The notes under the pieces are model-generated. The model had not been told where the DNA came from. It saw nothing but the letters and a program-made list of their open reading frames with translations, and did not search any database. A program made the translations under genes and the position numbers. A stretch of DNA of 64,000 nucleotides from DATFDN01 sp963830565 (lineage in GTDB: Bacteria > Pseudomonadota > Alphaproteobacteria > Acetobacterales > Acetobacteraceae), in NCBI GenBank assembly GCA_963830565.1, contig CAWHMO010000011.1, forward strand, positions 62,001 to 126,000. The letters are read 5' to 3'. This document shows positions 1 through 7,800 of the stretch, one piece after another (position 1 is the stretch's first letter; every line of letters starts with the position of its first letter).

Positions 1-117
1 AACTCCTACGCCGGCTGCCTGTCGAGCGCGGCCCAGTCAATCCCAACGCCGCCGCTGGTCGGGTCGGACAGCACGAACCCAAACACCGTGGGCAACATGA
101 TCTTTGCCTTGGCGCAC

Positions 118-338
118 ATGTTGAGTCTCTGCCTGAACATGATCGTCAAGAACGAGGCGGCGCTGATCGAGCGCTGCCTCGCCTCCGTGGCCGACCACAT
201 CTCCTGGGGGTGATCGGCGAAACCGGCTCGGTCGACGCGACACCCAACATCATCACCGGCTTCGTCCGCCAGCATGGCGTTCCGGGCGAGCTGCACCGCT
301 TCCCGTTCGAAAGCGTCGAGCAGGCGCGCGACGAGTAG
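118..338 (+). pseudogene. Family-2 glycosyltransferase N-terminal fragment, frameshifted
   Basis: From the ATG at 118 the reading begins MLSLCLNMIVKNEAALIER, the usual opening of GT2 enzymes of the 'LCMIVKNE' type. It stops at TGA 211-213. The homologous reading continues in another frame from about 210 (VIGETGSVDATPNIITGF, ending FESVEQARDE) to the stop at 336-338. 'TGS.DAT' is the conserved nucleotide-sugar-binding Asp region of the GT-A fold. Only about 73 residues remain and there is no catalytic core or TPR domain after the stop, so this is a truncated remnant. It probably once glycosylated a surface structure. The family call is from recognised motifs, and the missing rest is seen directly. 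Confidence 0.6.
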
Positions 339-454
339 CGATCGGCTTGACGGTGCGGAAGGCCAGATAACCTCCGAGGCCTTCGCGAAGCCCTTGCCGG
401 CCCCCGCCCATTCGCGCGAAAATCTCCTCCCAGCGACCGTCCGGAGGAGACGAA

Positions 455-3353
455 ATGGCGCCGTCGCGGCGGACGGAGGGCTTCACCTCGCCCAAGGAAC
501 TGATCGACACCTCGCCGTCCGTTAGCGACGAGGTGAAGACCACCACCTGCTACATGTGCGCCTGCCGCTGCGGCATCAACGTCCACCTCAAGGACGGCCG
601 CATCCGCTACATCGAGGGCAACCCGGATCACCCGGTGAACCACGGCGTGCTGTGCGGCAAGGGCTCTGCCGGCATCATGAACCAGTATTCGCCGGGCAGG
701 CTGACCAAGCCGCTGCTGCGCGTCGGCCCGCGCGGCGCGGGAGCATTCCGGGAGATCGAATGGGACGAGGCGCTCGCCGTCGCATCCGACTGGCTCGGCC
801 AGGTGCGCGCCACCGATCCCAAGCGTCTCGCCTTCTTCACCGGGCGCGACCAGAGCCAGAGCTTCACCGGCTGGTGGGCCAAGCAGTTCGGCACGCCCAA
901 CTTCGCCGCCCACGGTGGCTTCTGCTCGGTCAACATGGCGGCGGCGGGCCTCTACACGCTGGGCGGCAGCTTCTGGGAGTTCGGCGATCCGGACTGGGAG
1001 CGCACGAAATACCTGCTTATGTTCGGGGTCGCGGAGGACCACGATTCCAACCCGATCAAGCTGGGGTTGGCGAAGCTGAAGCAGCGCGGGGCGAAGTTCG
1101 TCTCGGTCAATCCGGTCAAGACGGGATACTCGGCGATCGCCGATGAATGGATCGGCATCCGGCCGGGCACCGATGGACTGTTCGTGATGGCGCTGATCCA
1201 CGAGCTGCTGGCGGCCGATCGCGTCGATCTCGACTTCCTCGCCCGCTACACCAACGCGGCCTGGCTGGTGATCCAGGAGCCCGGCGCGCCGGACCACGGA
1301 CTGTTCGCGCGCGATGCCGGAGGGCGTCCGCTCGCCTGGGACCGCGTGCAAGATGCCGCCATCGACGCCGCCACGGCGGGGATGCAGCCGCGCATCGTGG
1401 GCGAGGCGCGGCTGGCCGACGGGCGGCAAGCGCTGCCGGTGTTCCATCTGCTCGCCGAACGCTACATGGACGGTCGCTACGCGCCCGCCTCGGTTGCCGA
1501 GCGATGCGGCGTGCCAGCGGCGACCATAAGGCGCATCGCGCGCGAACTCGCCGAAACCGCCTTCGATCACGCGATCACGCTTGACCAGCCCTGGACCGAC
1601 ACACAAGGGCGTCGGCACGAGACGATGCTGGGCCGGCCGGTCGCGATGCACGCGATGCGCGGCATCTCGGCTCATTCCAACGGCTTTCATACCTGCCGCG
1701 CCATCCACCTCCTGCAGATGCTGCTGGGAGCGGTCGATACGCCCGGCTCGTGGCGCTACAAATCCCCCTACCCTCGCCCAATTCCACCCGGCCCGCCGCC
1801 GGCGGGCAAGGGTTCCAGGCAACTCGCCATGATGTCGGGCATGGCGCTCGGCAATCCGCGCGGCCCCGAGGACCTGCTGCTGGAGGACGACGGCACCCCG
1901 ATCACGGATCGACAAGGCGTTCAGTTGGGATGCGCCGCTGGCCGCGCACGGGATGATGCACACGCTGATCGCCAACGCGCATGCCGGCGATCCGTACCCG
2001 ATCGACGTCTTGTTCATGTACATGGCCAACATGGCCTGGAACTCCGCGATGAACCCCGGAGAGGCGGCGCGGATGCTGGCCGACAGGGACGAGGCGACCG
2101 GAACATACCGCATTCCGCACGTGATCTATTCGGACGCCTTCGCCTCCGAGATGGTCGCGTACGCCGATCTCGTGCTGCCCGACACGACCTATCTTGAGCG
2201 GTGGGACGCCATCTCCCTGCTGGATCGCCCGATCGGCAGCGCCGAGGGACCAGCGGACGCGATCCGTCAGCCGGTCCTGGTTCCCGATCGCGATGTGCGG
2301 CCGTTCCAGGACGTGCTGATCGACCTCGGCGCGCGCCTGAAGCTGCCAGGCTTCGTCAACGAGGATGGCAGCGCGACGTATCGCGACTACGCCGACTACA
2401 TCGTGAACCATCAGCGACGGCCGGGCATCGGGCCACTGGCCGGCTTTCGCGGGCCGGAAGGGACCGAGGCGGGCGTCGGACCACCCAATCCGCGCCAGCT
2501 CGAAGCCTATGTCGCGAACGGCTGCTTCTGGTCGTACCATCTGCCGCCCGAGCAGCACTACTACAAGCACGCCAACGCCGCCTATCTCGATCAGGCAAAG
2601 CGGATGGGGTTCACGGATTCCACCGACCAGGTCGTGCTCCAGTTCTACAGCGAGCCGCTGCAGAAGTTCCGCCTTGCCGCTGACGGGCACGGTGCGATCC
2701 AGCCGCCCGAGCGGCTGCGCGCCCGCATCCGGCGGTATTTCGACCCGCTGCCGATCTGGTATCCGCCGATGGAGCAGGCCCTGATCGAGCAAGCCGCGTA
2801 TCCCCTGCACGCGATCACGCAGCGGCCGCCGGCGATGTATCACTCCTGGCACTCGCAGAACGCGTGGCTGCGCCAGATCTACAGCCGCAATCGGCTGTTC
2901 ATGAACCGCCGCACCGGCACCGCGCTCGGGCTTGCCGACGACGACTGGGCGTGGGTCATCAGCCGGGTCGGACGGGTGAAGGCGCAGGTGAAGCTGATGG
3001 AAGGGGTGAACTCCGACACGGTCTGGACCTGGAACGCCATCGGCAAGCGCGCCGGCGCATGGAATCTCGCGCCCGACGCACCGGAGGCGCGACAAGCGTT
3101 CCTGCTCAATCACGTCATCGCGGAATTCCTGCCCGATCAGGGCAACACGGGGCAGGACCGCGCGCGGCAGGCCAACGCCGACCCGGTTACCGGACAGGCG
3201 GCGTGGTATGATCTGCGCGTGCGTGTCGAAAAGGCGGCGGGGGCCGACCAGACCGAGCCGCAGCCGGCGGCGCTGCGTCGCCAGGCCGGGCTTCGCGGGC
3301 GTCCCCGCATCCTGCGCTATGGCGCGCCCGCGGCAGCGGAGCAAGGCCGATGA
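455..3353 (+). pseudogene. soeA: SoeA-like molybdopterin oxidoreductase (sulfite dehydrogenase catalytic subunit), one frameshift
   Basis: Large subunit of a DMSO-reductase-family enzyme. It begins at ATG 455 after a strong GGAGGAG site (443-449). Residues ~30-60 hold the N-terminal [4Fe-4S] motif CYMCACRCG plus a later Cys in VLCGKGSAG. The central Mo-bis-MGD domain has FFTGRDQSQSFTGWW and AAHGGFCSVNMAAAG, whose Cys is a candidate Mo ligand. Near 1899-1905 one extra base moves the frame: the reading goes from DDGTP to RIDKAFSWDAPLAAHG and continues to 3353, for about 965 residues in total. There is no Tat signal, unlike DmsA or PhsA, which fits the cytoplasmic SoeABC sulfite:quinone oxidoreductase. 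soeB follows with a 4-base overlap. Family is well supported; the substrate is inferred. The frameshift may be real or a sequencing error. Confidence 0.75.
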
Positions 3354-4090
3354 CGGACATTCCAGCGCCGCAGCCGGGCCAGAAGAAGCTTGGCTTGGTG
3401 ATCGACCTCGACACCTGCGTCGGCTGCCACGCCTGCGCGGTGAACTGCAAGGAGTGGAACACCTCCGGCCATCCAGGGCCGCTCACCGATTTCGATCCGT
3501 ATCAGAAAAAACCTCAGGGCGTATGGCTGAACCGCGTCCATACCTACGAGGCGGGGACGGGACAAGACAGCCGCACGGTCCATTTCCCGCGCTCCTGCCT
3601 GCATTGCGAGCAGCCGGCCTGCGTGAGCGTCTGTCCGACCGGAGCCAGCTACAAGCGCGCCGAGGACGGGATCGTGCTGGTCAACGAGGAGATCTGCATC
3701 GGTTGCCAGCTTTGCGCCTGGGCCTGCCCGTACGGCGCGCGCGAGTTGGACGAGGATCAGGGCGTGATGAAGAAATGCACGCTCTGCATCGACCGGATCT
3801 ATAACGAGAACCTTCCCGAAGCGGCGCGCGTGCCGGCCTGCGTCGCGACCTGCCCGGCCAGCGCGCGGCATTTCGGTGATCTGGGCGATCCGGACAGCGC
3901 TGTATCAAGGCTGGTGGCCGACCGGGGCGGCTACGACCTGATGCCGGAGATGGGCTACAAGCCGGTCAACAAGTACCTGCCGCCTCGCCGGCGGCCCGTC
4001 GCGCCCGCCGCCGTTGCGGTCGAGGAGCCCGCGCCTTCCGGTGCCGCCGGCGGTATCCTGCGCTGGATCGACCGCGTGCTGAGCCGATGA
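3350..4090 (+). CDS. soeB: SoeB-like 4x[4Fe-4S] ferredoxin subunit
   Basis: Electron-transfer subunit of 246 aa that passes electrons between the molybdenum subunit and the membrane anchor. Four cysteine clusters are visible: CVGCHACAVNC (~res 23-33), CLHCEQPACVSVC (~83-95), CIGCQLCAWAC (~116-126), and CTLC paired with ACVATC (~143-170). This is the four-cluster pattern of DmsB/PhsB/SoeB proteins. The ATG overlaps the end of soeA and its own stop overlaps soeC (ATGA), so the three are translationally coupled. The C-terminus after the last cluster is a Pro/Ala-rich tail. The frame is intact even though soeA is shifted. Confidence 0.85.
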   Translation: MTDIPAPQPGQKKLGLVIDLDTCVGCHACAVNCKEWNTSGHPGPLTDFDPYQKKPQGVWLNRVHTYEAGTGQDSRTVHFPRSCLHCEQPACVSVCPTGASYKRAEDGIVLVNEEICIGCQLCAWACPYGARELDEDQGVMKKCTLCIDRIYNENLPEAARVPACVATCPASARHFGDLGDPDSAVSRLVADRGGYDLMPEMGYKPVNKYLPPRRRPVAPAAVAVEEPAPSGAAGGILRWIDRVLSR

Positions 4091-5037
4091 AGCCGGCGCT
4101 GTCGGTCATTTTCTTCACCACGGTCTCGGGTGCGGGCTACGGGATGGTGTTCTGGCTGGGAGTGCTGGACGCCGCCGCGGCGCTGCCGGACGCGCGCTGG
4201 TTCGGGGCAGTCGCAACCGGGATAGCGATGGCGCTGGCAAGCGCCGGGCTGCTCGCGTCCACCGCGCATCTTGGCCGGCCGGAGCGGGCTTGGCGGGCGA
4301 TCTCGCAATGGCGCAGCTCGTGGTTGTCGCGCGAGGGCATCGCCGCGCTCCTCGCGTATCTGCCGGCGGCAGGGTTCGCCACCGCCTGGCTGCAAGCCGG
4401 TTCCTTCGCGCCGCTGACCCGCGCCCTTGGCCTGCTCGGCGCGGTCGCGGGCTGCGTCACGGTGATCTGCACGGCCCTGATCTACCGCTCCCTGCAGCCG
4501 GTCCGGCAATGGCACAACGGGTTCGTGCTGCCGAACTACCTGCTGCTGGCTGCTTCCAGCGGCGCTGCCTGCTTGGCCGCGACGGTGGTGTTCTGGCAGC
4601 CTGGCCCGGCGCGTATCGCCGCGAGCCTCGCCGTTCTCGGCTGCATCGCGGGGGGCATAGGCAAGCTCGCCTACTGGCGCTTCGTCGATCGCGGGCACCA
4701 GGCCAGCACGATCGAGAGCGCGACTGGGCTCGGATGGCTTGGCCCGGTGCGGATGCTGGAGGCACCCAACACCGAGGAAAATTATCTGCTTCGCGAAATG
4801 GGGTTCCGCATCGCCCGCAAGCACGCTGGCAAGCTGCGGCGCGTCGCGCTGGCACTGGGCTTCGCTGTCCCGGCACTGCTGCTCGCGATCGGCGCTGCGC
4901 TGGCCGGGACTGCCGGCCGGGTCATGCTGCCCCTGGCGGCGCTATGCATGTTGGTCGGACTCTATGTCGAGCGATGGCTGTTCTTCGCCCAGGCCACGCA
5001 TACCGTGACCTTGTTTTATGGACAGCCTGACATATGA
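4087..5037 (+). CDS. soeC: SoeC/DmsC-like quinone-binding membrane anchor
   Basis: 316-aa DmsC-family integral membrane protein with about eight hydrophobic segments, for example residues ~2-22, 40-60, 80-100, 110-130, 150-170, 255-275 and 280-300. It would anchor the SoeAB pair at the cytoplasmic face and exchange electrons with the quinone pool. The start ATG overlaps the soeB stop by 4 bases. A perfect hairpin follows at once (5040-5067), closing the operon. DmsC anchors also serve DMSO, polysulfide and thiosulfate reductases. The sulfite assignment rests on the soeA type and the absence of a Tat signal. Confidence 0.75.
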   Translation: MKPALSVIFFTTVSGAGYGMVFWLGVLDAAAALPDARWFGAVATGIAMALASAGLLASTAHLGRPERAWRAISQWRSSWLSREGIAALLAYLPAAGFATAWLQAGSFAPLTRALGLLGAVAGCVTVICTALIYRSLQPVRQWHNGFVLPNYLLLAASSGAACLAATVVFWQPGPARIAASLAVLGCIAGGIGKLAYWRFVDRGHQASTIESATGLGWLGPVRMLEAPNTEENYLLREMGFRIARKHAGKLRRVALALGFAVPALLLAIGAALAGTAGRVMLPLAALCMLVGLYVERWLFFAQATHTVTLFYGQPDI

Positions 5038-5039
5038 CT

Positions 5040-5067
5040 CCCTCTCCCCCGTTTACGGGGGAGAGGG
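5040..5067. terminator. Perfect 12-bp stem-loop between convergent soeC and sigma factor gene
   Basis: Arms ccctctcccccg (5040-5051) and cgggggagaggg (5056-5067) are exact complements around a TTTA loop. The hairpin lies between two convergent genes, so it can end transcription from either side. No long T-tract follows on either strand, so termination efficiency is uncertain. Confidence 0.65.
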
Positions 5068-5089
5068 AAATCGGCGGCCCGCGGCGCCT

Positions 5090-5611
5090 CTATGCCGCGG
5101 CCTTGATCTGATGCGCCGCGGGTGGGGCGAGGTGGTGGCCTTCGCCCATCATGTACGCGCGTAGCTGCAGCCGGGCGCGATGCACACGGCTTTTTAGGGT
5201 ACCGATGGCGCAGCCCGTGCGCTCGGCGGCGGCTTCGTAGGGAATTTCCTGCACCGCGATCATGAACAGCGCCTCGCGCTGATCGGGGGGCAGACGGGTG
5301 ACAGCCCAGGACAGCTCCCGCAACGCGGTCCGGTCTTCGTGCGCGGCCGCAACCGGCAGTTCCGGCATGTTGTCCATGTCGGTGAACTCGCGCTTGTTGC
5401 GAACGCTGCTGATGAAGTGGTTGATCATGATCCGGTGGACCCAGGCGGAGAAGTTGGTCCCCGGCATGAAGCAGTCCTGAGCCAGGAGGGCCTTGGTGGC
5501 GACGTCCTGCGTCAGGTCATCGGCGGCAGCCCGATTGCGGGTCAAGGCGAGAGCCCACACGCGCATCTTTGGAAGGAAGGAGATCAACAGGTCGTTGAAT
5601 TCTTGCGGCAC
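5090..5611 (-). CDS. RNA polymerase ECF sigma factor
   Basis: 173-aa group IV sigma factor. Region 2 carries LTRNRAAADDLTQDVATKAL and NFSAWVHRIMINHFIS. Region 4 has LPPDQREALFMIAVQ followed by the helix-turn-helix YEAAAERTGCAIGTLKSRVH. I place the start at the GTG at 5611 because AAGGAG lies 8 bases upstream; a longer reading to 5725 lacks such a site. No anti-sigma gene is adjacent. A single-domain response regulator lies divergently at 5912. Resemblance to the EcfG/PhyR general stress family is possible but not shown. Confidence 0.85.
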   Translation of the reverse strand: MPQEFNDLLISFLPKMRVWALALTRNRAAADDLTQDVATKALLAQDCFMPGTNFSAWVHRIMINHFISSVRNKREFTDMDNMPELPVAAAHEDRTALRELSWAVTRLPPDQREALFMIAVQEIPYEAAAERTGCAIGTLKSRVHRARLQLRAYMMGEGHHLAPPAAHQIKAAA

Positions 5612-5911
5612 GATCGGCACTCCTTGCGCGAGTATCGCGGCTGCGGGCAGACCTGTGTTGCAAAGTGGCCGCTCGCAAGGACAAATGACACGAGCTTGAA
5701 CCGAGATGAAAACCGGGCCGATCACGAACCGTCAGGCAGCGGTTTCCCCCTGGAATCCCCCGTCCCTCAACCAGGGATACGCGCCCTCACCCAAGCGTGA
5801 AGAAGTGGTTGCCGGCGAACCGGATTGACCTTATCATAACGCCTTCGACCCAGTCTGGCGCCGGCCCAGCGCGGCCATGGTCGCCGGGGTGGGTGAGCGA
5901 GAGGGACTCCG
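5612..5911. promoter_or_regulatory. 300-bp divergent intergenic region, sigma factor / response regulator
   Basis: This gap separates two divergently transcribed regulators and must hold both promoters. It is less GC-rich around 5815-5845 (TTGACCTTATCATAACG), where TTGACC resembles a -35 box, but no convincing -10 follows at the usual distance. I looked for the EcfG-type GGAAC...CGTT pair and did not find a clean copy. Confidence 0.3.
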
Positions 5912-6331
5912 ATGAGCGTCGGATACGGTCAGCCCTGCCCCGCGACAGCCGAACCCGAGCCTCCTCGGATGCTCCTGGTCGAGGACGATCCGCACGTCGC
6001 CGAGACTCTGGCGGAGCTGCTGGAATTGGAAGGCTTTCGCGTCGTCGTGGCGCACGAGGCCGAAGCCGGGTTGGTGCGCGCACGCGCCGAGCCGCCGCAC
6101 ATGGTGCTGTGCGACCTCACCCTTCCTGGCGCACTGGACGGGCACGGCTTCGCCCGGGCCTGCCGTGCCGATCCGGCCTTGCGCGGATTGCGCCTGGTCG
6201 CGGTCTCGGGGCGCTGCCGGGTGGAGGATCGGCGGCGGGCCATTGAATCCGGCTTCGACGAACTGATCGGCAAGCCGGTCGAACTCGCGCGCATCCACGC
6301 CGCGTTCAGGGAGGTCCGCGGCGCTGCTTGA
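5912..6331 (+). CDS. Single-domain response regulator (receiver only)
   Basis: 139-aa CheY-like receiver. The acidic pocket is LLVEDD near residues 22-27, the phospho-acceptor Asp is in CDLTLPG (~res 67-73), and the conserved Lys is in IGKPV near residue 120. There is no output domain after the receiver, so it acts by protein contact. A GAGAGGGA sequence precedes the ATG. It is divergent from the ECF sigma gene, which makes a regulatory link possible. No histidine kinase is adjacent. Confidence 0.85.
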   Translation: MSVGYGQPCPATAEPEPPRMLLVEDDPHVAETLAELLELEGFRVVVAHEAEAGLVRARAEPPHMVLCDLTLPGALDGHGFARACRADPALRGLRLVAVSGRCRVEDRRRAIESGFDELIGKPVELARIHAAFREVRGAA

Positions 6332-6379
6332 GCGGGCCGGCCGACCGCGCCAGGCCCACGACGACATGGCCCGCTCCGG

Positions 6380-7372
6380 TCAGCTCTCCCGCCATTTGCG
6401 GACAAGTCCTAGGCAGAGTGCCCCGACGACGGCGCTGGCAGCGGCGATCATGCCGCGGTTCTCCGTCATCCAGAGTGTGGGCGTCGAGCTGCTTGACCGC
6501 TGATCGAAGCTGCCGTGCGCGCCCTGGCGGCCGGGGACCGTCTCGAACAGGTTGGACGGCGGGTTCGGCCCGATCGGCTCCTCGCGCATCTGGCTGCCGA
6601 AGCCGGTGCGGGCGAGGTAGCGGTCGATCAGTCCCGGCGCGATCTTGTTTCCGACGATCGCCTGCCAGGTCGGGCCGCCAAGCCAGATCTCGCGCCGAGG
6701 GTGGAAGGCGGCGAACACCACGGCTCGGCCGACCACCTCCGGCTGAAAGATCGGCGGCACCGGCTGCGCCTTCTTCGGCATCTTGGTCAACGCCCAGTCG
6801 AATTGCGGCGTGTTCACTGCGGGAAGCTGGACCATGCAGAGATTGATGGGGATCTGGTCGTGCAACAGCTCGGTGCGCAGGCTGTCGGTAAAGCCGCGGA
6901 TCGCGAATTTCGAGCCGCAATAGGCAGCCTGGAGCGGGATGGCGCGGTAGGCCAGCGCCGAGCCGACCTGCACGATGCTCCCTTTGCCGCGCTGGCGCAT
7001 CCGCCGAAGCGCGACCATCGTGCCATAGACGGTGCCGAGATACGTGACCTCGGTCGCGCGCCGGAACTCGTCGGGGGAGATCTCGTGGACGGGCGCGAAC
7101 ACGGTCACCATCGCGTCGTTCACCCAGACGTCGATAGGCCCGAGCTTGCTTTCCACTTCCGCGGCGGCGCGCTCCACGGCGTCGGGGTCGGAGACGTCGG
7201 TCGGCACGGCCAGCCCGCGCTGGCCTCGGGCCTCGATTTCGCTTGCGGCCACGGCGAGGCGCTCCGGGTCGCGCGCCAGCAGTCCAACGTCGCAGCCCGC
7301 GTCGGCGAATGCGCGCGCGATCGCCCGCCCATTGCCCGCGCTTGCGCCCGTGACCACAACCGTTGTTGCCAT
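6380..7372 (-). CDS. Short-chain dehydrogenase/reductase
   Basis: 330-aa SDR. The cofactor motif TGASAGNGRAIA sits near residues 8-19. The catalytic YCGSK motif follows QVGSALAYRAIPLQAA at ~res 155-165. The usual NNAG is replaced by VNDAM, a deviation seen in some SDRs. I choose the ATG at 7372 (MATTVVVTG) because GGGAGAGC precedes it and the family starts there; a longer reading to 7432 has no homologous sequence. The C-terminus has a hydrophobic segment (MIAAASAVVGALCLGLV) suggesting membrane association. Substrate unknown. Confidence 0.85.
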   Translation of the reverse strand: MATTVVVTGASAGNGRAIARAFADAGCDVGLLARDPERLAVAASEIEARGQRGLAVPTDVSDPDAVERAAAEVESKLGPIDVWVNDAMVTVFAPVHEISPDEFRRATEVTYLGTVYGTMVALRRMRQRGKGSIVQVGSALAYRAIPLQAAYCGSKFAIRGFTDSLRTELLHDQIPINLCMVQLPAVNTPQFDWALTKMPKKAQPVPPIFQPEVVGRAVVFAAFHPRREIWLGGPTWQAIVGNKIAPGLIDRYLARTGFGSQMREEPIGPNPPSNLFETVPGRQGAHGSFDQRSSSSTPTLWMTENRGMIAAASAVVGALCLGLVRKWRES

Positions 7373-7453
7373 GTCATTGCTCTCCCGCCTTGTCCGGCGT
7401 TGAACTGCTCCGCCGGGCTCGCGTTCCACCACGATGACAAGGAGGCCAAGCGC

Positions 7454-7735
7454 ATGATGTCAGAGCACCGTGACCAGCGCGGCATGGGCAGGGACGAGCC
7501 AAAAAATCAGGTTGACCGTGCCTCGGCCGACAGTTTCCCGGCGAGCGATCCACCTGCTCGCACCGCCGTGACCGGGGCGGGCGAGCCGCCAAAGAAGCCA
7601 CTGCCGCCGCTTCAGGACCGCGACGCGGACGCGGAGCCGACCGGGACCCCGACCTCGGATCGGCACGCGACGGAAACGGCGCAACAAAACGAGAATCAGG
7701 AACGGCCGGACACGCCGGCGCGCGGAAGGAGTTAG
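7454..7735 (+). CDS. Small hydrophilic protein with 'SADSFPASDPPA' motif
   Basis: 93-aa charged, Pro-rich protein starting at ATG 7454 (ATGATG) behind a perfect AAGGAGG at about 8 bases. Residues ~19-33 contain VDRASADSFPASDPPA. This motif recurs in small alphaproteobacterial proteins of unknown function, often near stress genes. There is no signal peptide or membrane segment, and the tail is probably disordered. The strong ribosome site and the motif argue that it is real. Confidence 0.7.
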   Translation: MMSEHRDQRGMGRDEPKNQVDRASADSFPASDPPARTAVTGAGEPPKKPLPPLQDRDADAEPTGTPTSDRHATETAQQNENQERPDTPARGRS

Positions 7736-7765
7736 CCCCCGCCCGCGCTGGACAGACCGGTCGAA

Positions 7766-7792
7766 ACGCGGGCGCCCGTGAGGCGCCCGCGT
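7766..7792. terminator. 11-bp perfect stem-loop between convergent genes
   Basis: Arms acgcgggcgcc (7766-7776) and ggcgcccgcgt (7782-7792) enclose a 5-base loop. It lies between the stop of the small protein at 7735 and the stop of the adhesin at 7801. It is a plausible bidirectional terminator with no clear T-tract. Confidence 0.65.
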
Positions 7793-7800
7793 CATCGGCG

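Noticed and set aside
146..2113. 655-aa minus-strand open frame opposite soeA
   Set aside because: Arg/Ala/His-rich antisense reading with no ribosome site or conserved motif; the plus strand has clear [4Fe-4S] and molybdopterin motifs.
6330..6376. 9-bp inverted repeat between the response regulator and SDR stops
   Set aside because: Its 29-base loop and lack of a T-tract make it weak as a terminator.
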